A stretch of DNA of 64,000 bases. It comes from Takifugu bimaculatus (lineage: Eukaryota > Chordata > Actinopteri > Tetraodontiformes > Tetraodontidae). The notes under the pieces were generated by a model. That model worked only from the letters and a program-made list of their open reading frames with translations. It was not told the DNA's origin and made no database searches. The stretch lies in NCBI GenBank assembly GCA_004026145.2, contig CP034976.1:13327347-13391346 (forward strand), in the 5' to 3' direction. This document shows, in pieces, positions 57,781 through 64,000 of the stretch. The position numbers and the translations under genes are program-made. Within the stretch, counting starts at the first letter, position 1; each line of letters starts with the position of its first letter.

Positions 57781-60200
57781 CACGCGGAGCAAGGGTGAAG
57801 CTCGGCATCTCTGGAATCAAATGGACTTGAACTGATGCGGAAATGAGAGGGGAGCTGCACGCAAGGTGACGAAGGCGTCGGGGTTTGTGGCCCTTTAAGA
57901 GCGCAGGTGCATACCAACCGAATTTAAACACTTAATGTGCAGTTGGATGCGGCGGATTTCTTTGCACAATGATCGAATGAAATGAAACGTTTTCTCGTTC
58001 GTGCCTCTTTAATCCACCGTCCTTGAGGGCGCGCACAGAGGACAGAAAACGCATTAGAGCCCGCGCATCCGTCACAGATGTACCCTTCGGTGAGGGGAGA
58101 GGGCTTTAGCAGCTGTTGCATGTAAGAGAAACAGTCGGAGCTGTACTGAGGTAGAACTCTCTCAGTGACACACTAAAGCCAGCCTGGCTGCTCCCACCAT
58201 GCGTCCCTTTATTCCGCTTCAGCGCAGATGAAACGCAGACGGCGCCCCAGCCGGCACCCTCCCCCCTCCCTGACTCCTCGCTGCCTCCGCTCCGCTTCCC
58301 TGCTTTCAACCGCGCAGCAGCAACGAGACACAAGTGGTGTAGTCAATGGAAGTCTATTTCCAACACACGGACGCGACTCCCCCCGACTAACATCCAAATC
58401 ACAGCAGAACCAGCCACCGCGGCGCGGCAGCGATGCTCTCCGAGCGCCAGGCGCAGGCACGAAGCGCGTGGTTGCGCTGGAAAACCAAAATAATAATGCT
58501 AATGACAAAATATGAGAATAAAAAGAGAATATCGCGGCCGTTTCCTCCTTCCCTCGTACACGTCCGTGCTCCTCCGTATACCTACACTCTCCCTATATCT
58601 CCCCCTCTCCCTGCTTCCACCGGCCCAAGAATCGATCTCCACAGGATCGATAAGTTGGCATGAATATTCCCTGCCTGCCGAGAGTCTAGTTGGGGAGAGA
58701 CGGAGGTTGAGGCACAGGCGCAGGCAGTGGAGGAGAGGGGAAGGATGGGGACGGAGACGGGAGAGAAAAATGCGCGGAGAAACGAGCACAGCCGAGCTGG
58801 ACAATAACTGAGAAGATCGCTCTTCTACGGACGTGGACGCAAGCGCGGAGGTTTTACGCAATTAGCTTTCAATCCTGGTTGGACTTCCCAACGCACACCA
58901 CAAAGCCAAAATTCGATCTGAACAGCCGCTGCGCGACTGTAGAGGACTCCGTCAAGCCCACAAGCGGAGACGGAGGAGTCTGTGCGCGGTGTGTAAAGTG
59001 GGTGTATGGCGCAGAGCTTAGCCGGCCGCCCGTGCATCGGCACCGTGCAAAGTGGGGCGGGTCTGCACGGCCAAGCCTGAACGACATGGAGGATGTGAAG
59101 CAGAGAGGAGAGAGAAAACAAACAAAAAAAAGATCTTACCGGAGTTGGAGCGCAGAGCCAGAGGGGACTTGAGGCGCCAGGCGTTGAGGTCAGGGGCAGT
59201 TCTCTGAAACACGAACGGCACCGGCAAGGGAACAAACATGATCTTCCTTCGGCTTCTCGTTTTGATGCAAATAATCTGACAGGAGTACTGTAATAAGCTC
59301 TGTCCTCTCCTGAAGTTTCTGTCTGCTCTTCGGTCTCTCTGGTAGACAGCTTTGGCAAAGATATTTGGTATGGAGAGCTCACAACATTCGTCGTTAGGTG
59401 TGTACACATGTAGTCCAGCTGCGCTCTTTTTTATATTTACATGTGTGGATGTCGACTGGTGTTACTTTTGGTGTGAATATGCATAGAACATAGGCTGGTC
59501 CCTCGAGTGCAGCTTGCGGTCCAGACAAACACAGACGGACAGACGGGAGATCCGACCTCGCTTCTATAGGCTGCGTGAAAAGTTCGGTTCCAATTACGGG
59601 CCTATTGAAGAAGTGGTGGGACACAAGTGTGCATGTCGCTGACGCCTCTGCTCGCGTTGCACTGCCTCAGCTTTCTCTTTGAGTAAACATAGAGCTCCTG
59701 TCATCCCCTTTTCTCCCCGCTAATGTTTCCTCTAGGTGTGAGGCATGAGAACAGTCGCCAGCCTCCTCACGGACCGGACGAAGCTTTGGTATTCGCTTTG
59801 TACAATAAGTTACGGTACATAGAAACAGACGCGAGCGCGTGAAAGGCCAGCGGAGGAATAAAGTCTTATTTGGATATCTGTGGTAGGCTATTTGGTTTGA
59901 TCTATTGTATTTGGTCTCTAGCTGCACGCGCTCCTCGTTTGCATGAAGGCTATTTGTGAGACATTCACCCGTTCGCGCACGGCGGCGGATCGCATCACGG
60001 AGCGTCTTTAAAGCTCCCTTCAAGGTTTTCTTTCACTGGTTTTTGGTTGTTGTTTTTTGGTTGTTTGTTGTTTTGTTGGTTGTTTTTTTTTAAAAGGAAA
60101 GAAACCAAGTGGAGAAGGTTATAACGGGGCGCGCACACACAAACACAACGCGCACGCTTGGCCCTGACGCTCCTCCTCCCTCGCACCCTGTCAAAAGGCA
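57780..60200. promoter_or_regulatory. CpG-rich region, probable promoter of an unidentified gene
   Basis: Visibly richer in CG dinucleotides (CGCGG, GCGCGC, CGCACGC) than its flanks, without long simple repeats. Vertebrate CpG islands mark promoters. The one splice-competent open exon I could find inside is on the minus strand (59239-59140). No TATA box or start site can be fixed. Confidence 0.4.
59140..59239 (-). CDS. Candidate first coding exon, product unknown
   Basis: The minus strand reads ATG at 59239 and 33 codons, starting MFVPLPVPFVFQRTAPDL, to a strong donor TCCG|GTAAGA after 59140 in phase 1. The frame remains open upstream for about 56 codons, so the true start may lie further right (up to about 59407). 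It sits in the CpG-rich region and has balanced, non-repetitive codon content. I do not recognise the protein and found no downstream partner exon to the left. Confidence 0.3.
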
Positions 60201-61379
60201 GTAATTAAAACGCAATCAATCGATAGGTAAATAAATAAATAAATAAATACAGCGAATAAATAAGATGAGTTATAGAAAAGAGTGGAGCACAAACATGAGA
60301 AACGCGCAGAATCCGGCTGCAGTCTCCGGGTTTATCGGAACACTTGCCTATCTCCGTCCATCCGCCTGTGTGTCTTTTTTGTCTGTTTGTCCCCGTTATT
60401 ATCTGGGAACCCCAACAGCTCATTCGACCCGGCTCCCTCCAGGATTGTAGCGATCTGCCACAAGGCTGGCCGCAACATTGAGGCGAGAGAAGACCCGCTA
60501 CTACTCACACATCACCACCCCACCCCCGCACCTCCCTCCCTCCCTCGCTCCCTCCCTCCCTTCCTGTCTTCCCTCCCTCCCCTCCCTCGCTCCTTCCTCC
60601 CCCTCCCAATCTCCCTCGTTTTCACTACCGCTGCAAAAGGTATCCTGTATTGATTTCTGGATTTTTCCCCTCTTAATAATACGGGCTATAATGATGCCAG
60701 TGGTGATCAGTGCATTACTAAAGACCTGCTTGAGGAGTGATGAAGACCCAACATGTGAATCCATGGATACCTCTAGGTGCTCAACACTAACACCGACTAG
60801 AATACAGAGCAAAGGCACAATTAAGTTATCTCCACAGCACTTTAAATAGGAGGGATGTCATTAGGTCAGTCAGTTAGCAAGACAAAAAGTAAAGCAGCTG
60901 TAGTTTTAAGCACGAACAGCACTTTAGGACCCTGAAACCCAGCGAAACGTTTCCTGCAGTTTAAAAATCAGCTACATCATTTAAAATTGCAGGTAAATTA
61001 TGTTTAAAGGCTTTTGGGTAAAGCACACGTCATCATCCGAACCAGAGGGGTCCAACTCCTCCCTGTCCCTCCTACCCCCGGCTAGTCATGTGGGCCTCCA
61101 TAGCATGCCTCGCACAGCCGTGTACACCCCTGCCCTCGCTCCCTCCCCGGTATCGAAATGTTACACGCTGTCAATTACAGGGCAGCATCAGTCAACGCCG
61201 GGCGCTTACACACCAGATTATTGTTGATATAGATTTTTAAATAGAAAAATCTATAGCTTAAACATCGCAGTCAATACGGGCAAATCAATAGGAATGAGGC
61301 AGATCCCGCTCCTGCAGCCGGCAACATCCCACAGGATTGTTTCTACATGCTCGCTTAATCCTGCAGCTAATCTGGACTT

Positions 61380-61460
<81 letters not shown>

Positions 61461-63502
61461 GATTGAAAATAAATAATTGCACCGTCATTACCAGCAGGGT
61501 CATCAAGAGACACCCATAAAGGCCAGAAATGTGCTGCGTGCTAAAGTGGCATATTTCTTAATTATGAAAAATGGGCCATTATCAGTTGTAGACAAGCAGG
61601 TTTTATTGTCCTTCTCCACCGCATCACGTATGACAGATGACATCCGCAGGTCCAGTGAGAGAAAGAAGGTGATGGAGGAGCAGGAGACAGAGGAGGAGAA
61701 AAAAGGGAAGAGGGAGTCGGATGAAGAAAAGTGAGAGCAGGCTAAGAAAGGATGGTGAGGTAAATGAGAAGAGAAGGAGGTGAAGGGGAGAGAGAAAGAA
61801 GATGAGAGAGGAGAAAGAGGGAGAGAAGGGAGAAGTGACTGGTTGTCCTTCACAGACCCCCTTTCCTCCACAGAGGGAGCCATGCGCCCCCCCTTTCCCT
61901 CCTCCCTACACTCCTTCCAGACAAAAGCAATTATTTCTTGTAGAATGTAGTGTGGTTGTGCGCGTCTGTGGAGGAGAGGAATGGAGGGAGGGTGTGTGAG
62001 ATTGAAGGAGGGGAAAATAAGATGGTGTTGGAGGGGTGAGGACGGGAAGGTGAGGAGGAGGGATGCTAACACCTACAGCATCCACCCCAGTCGCCCTCCA
62101 CGCACTCTTCCCACCAAACTCCTCTTTTTCCCCTCCATCTGGCAGCCTCATGGTTAACTGATATTCTAATACCGGAATGAACTATTCATACGTGTGCAAA
62201 GGCAACACACACGTGGATGCAGCTGAATTCACAACCTCAAACTTTTAATATTTAAACAAACTCTTTTTTTTTCTTCCTTTGAGTGAAACAAACTCACAGA
62301 TGAACACACCCGGAATACAAATTTCTGCCTGGTGTTTTTGCATCCGTCCGTCTGTTGGAAAACCCACCTAAATTTCTGAACCTTCGCGGTGCCTTCAGGG
62401 CCCCTGCAGCGACTCCCTCTGCTGTTTTGCTCCCCCGGGACCCGGAGAGACCCACAGGCCCGAAAAAGAGGAGCGAGCCAGAGCAAGAGAGAGCATGTGT
62501 AAGACGGAGAACAAGAGAGAAAGAGAGCGAAGGCTCCCCTGGGGGGCCGCTCCAGCCAATAACCCCTGCTGGACTGCTCTCATTGCGGGTCCACGCGGCC
62601 TCTGATTGCCCACCTCCCTCCTTATCAAACCTTCCAATCCATACAGACACCGAGCTGGTTCCATTGTTTTCAAGGCTGCATCTTCACCACTTATTGAAAA
62701 TGCTTTTCTGAAATTTTGTCGTTGGCTCTCTTTCCTTTTCTCTTGCTTGCTACTATTCCTGTAACAGATGTAACACTGGAGGCTCGTAATTATTAATTAC
62801 TGGTGTAAAAATACAACATTATGCTGTTTGATGAGCTCAAAAATTATAACTGTGTGTTGCTAAATGTGTCCTTTTGTGGTTTTCTTTTTCTCTCTGCAGG
62901 ACATTAACAGGTTGGTAATAGCACTTTAGAGGTACTTTCACATAATTCATCATTTCATATTTATTGTCTGAATAGTTTAACATCTGTTTGCCCTCAGCAA
63001 CTAAAAAAGTTTCAACAGTAAAAATTCTGTAACTCCAAGCTGCATTAAATGCCCCATCGTTACTAAAACAATGACAATAAATGTGTTGTCACCTCATTTT
63101 AATGGGGATGATTTTTCTAGCGCTTTTCAAAAGTGCACTTTAAGCGTTCTGGTGCACAGCAGAGAAACACGGGTACAAACAAATTTATTCATAGAAAACA
63201 ATTTGTTCACGTCTCCACCGCAGCATGTTTTTATGCCATAAGCTTTAGGTCAGGATGTGGCATGAAATATTTATCCAATCAGAGCCAGCCAGAAGCATCC
63301 TTAGGCTATACATTAGTCATAACATTGGCCATGCATTAGTCATATTGCACTCTTGGTAATTGGCCATTATTCATTGTGAATGATTGATTTGATGCTGAAA
63401 ACAGTAGTTGAATATGTGGAAGAAAATTATTTTCATTGTAAATGATGCAGAAAAGCCAAAAGCAACAGTAGGATAAAAGTGGGGATTGAATATGGCCTGT
63501 GT

Positions 63503-63508
<6 letters not shown>
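60201..63508. other. Gene-poor region
   Basis: Contains an AATA-type short repeat at about 60226-60250, CCCT-rich pyrimidine stretches at 60520-60610 and the (TA)n tract. No supported exon. Confidence 0.35.
61383..61457. repeat. (TA)n microsatellite
   Basis: About 37 uninterrupted TA units. Confidence 0.98.
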
Positions 63509-63588
<80 letters not shown>

Positions 63589-63595
63589 GTGTGTG

Positions 63596-63630
<35 letters not shown>

Positions 63631-63631
63631 C
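63509..63631. repeat. (TG)n microsatellite with CGTG interruptions
   Basis: About 120 nt of TG with two single-base C interruptions; the longest dinucleotide tract in the window. Confidence 0.98.
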
Positions 63632-64000
63632 TCCGCCTAAGCCGGTGCAACCGTGGGTGTTCGCATCCATGTCATGGTCATAGTTAAATGGTGATGTCAT
63701 GTTGACAAACGAGCTGGTTAAATTAAATTCTCACTCATCAATAACGGCGTCGGTCGGGAATCAATAGCAGCCAGCGGTGGCGTTGCTGGCTCTGTCAGTG
63801 GCCTAACAAGGCCTTATTAGAATGGACAACACTCTCTCACTGTCACCCAATCCCATCTCGGCCCAGCAGCACCAATGACCAGCGCTACTCTCATATCCTC
63901 TCTGTGCACAAACACCAATAATACACAGCAAAATGCAATATTCACATAAAGCCATGCTCTGACATGATGTATAGATTTGTCAAGATAATATGGATATGAT
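63632..64000. other. Right edge, no feature recognised
   Basis: Mixed-composition DNA without an identifiable exon or repeat. Confidence 0.35.

Overview
The window is genomic DNA of a ray-finned fish. Vertebrate-type split genes, very abundant (CA)n/(TG)n microsatellites and two 100-N assembly gaps (3801-3900 and 43901-44000) all point that way. The left half matches the block that in human 12p13 reads ZNF384 - PIANP - COPS7A - ... - CD4. A pufferfish or close relative is plausible, because the CD4 shows the domain-1/domain-3 cysteine pattern I recall for fugu CD4. Species is not proven.

Layout. 1-1.4 kb: last exon and 3' UTR of an unrecognised gene with a PPPY tail (+). 4.4-5.5 kb: exons of a znf384-like gene (-) carrying single-base frameshifts and no zinc-finger exons. 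6.3-6.6 kb: CRE/ETS promoter-like DNA. 7.7-13.6 kb: a 13-exon, 525-residue WD40-propeller protein (+) rebuilt with every exon phase consistent; I cannot name it. 14.8-18.4 kb: pianp (+), a type I neuronal membrane protein, with an apparent one-base frameshift in a C8 run. 21.4-29.9 kb: cops7a (-), COP9 signalosome subunit 7a, seven coding exons. 33.7-36.1 kb: cd4 (-), four Ig domains, one membrane span and the Lck-type CQC tail motif. 36.1-64 kb: gene-poor, with many simple repeats, a G-rich minisatellite, a hairpin element, a duplicated repeat fragment and a CpG-rich region at 57.8-60.2 kb containing one possible first exon (-).

Most striking: cops7a coding intron 5 (1,699 nt) is almost entirely a 9/10-bp minisatellite. 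In the transcribed orientation it is a pyrimidine-rich tract with no AG for 1,636 nt. It lies between consensus-like branch-point sequences (CTAAC, CTGAC), close to the donor, and the acceptor AG. It looks like a polypyrimidine tract of an ancestral short intron that expanded by tandem duplication.

The genes are not a pathway; they are syntenic neighbours: chromatin/transcription (znf384), neural surface protein (pianp), protein-degradation control (cops7a), T-cell co-receptor (cd4).
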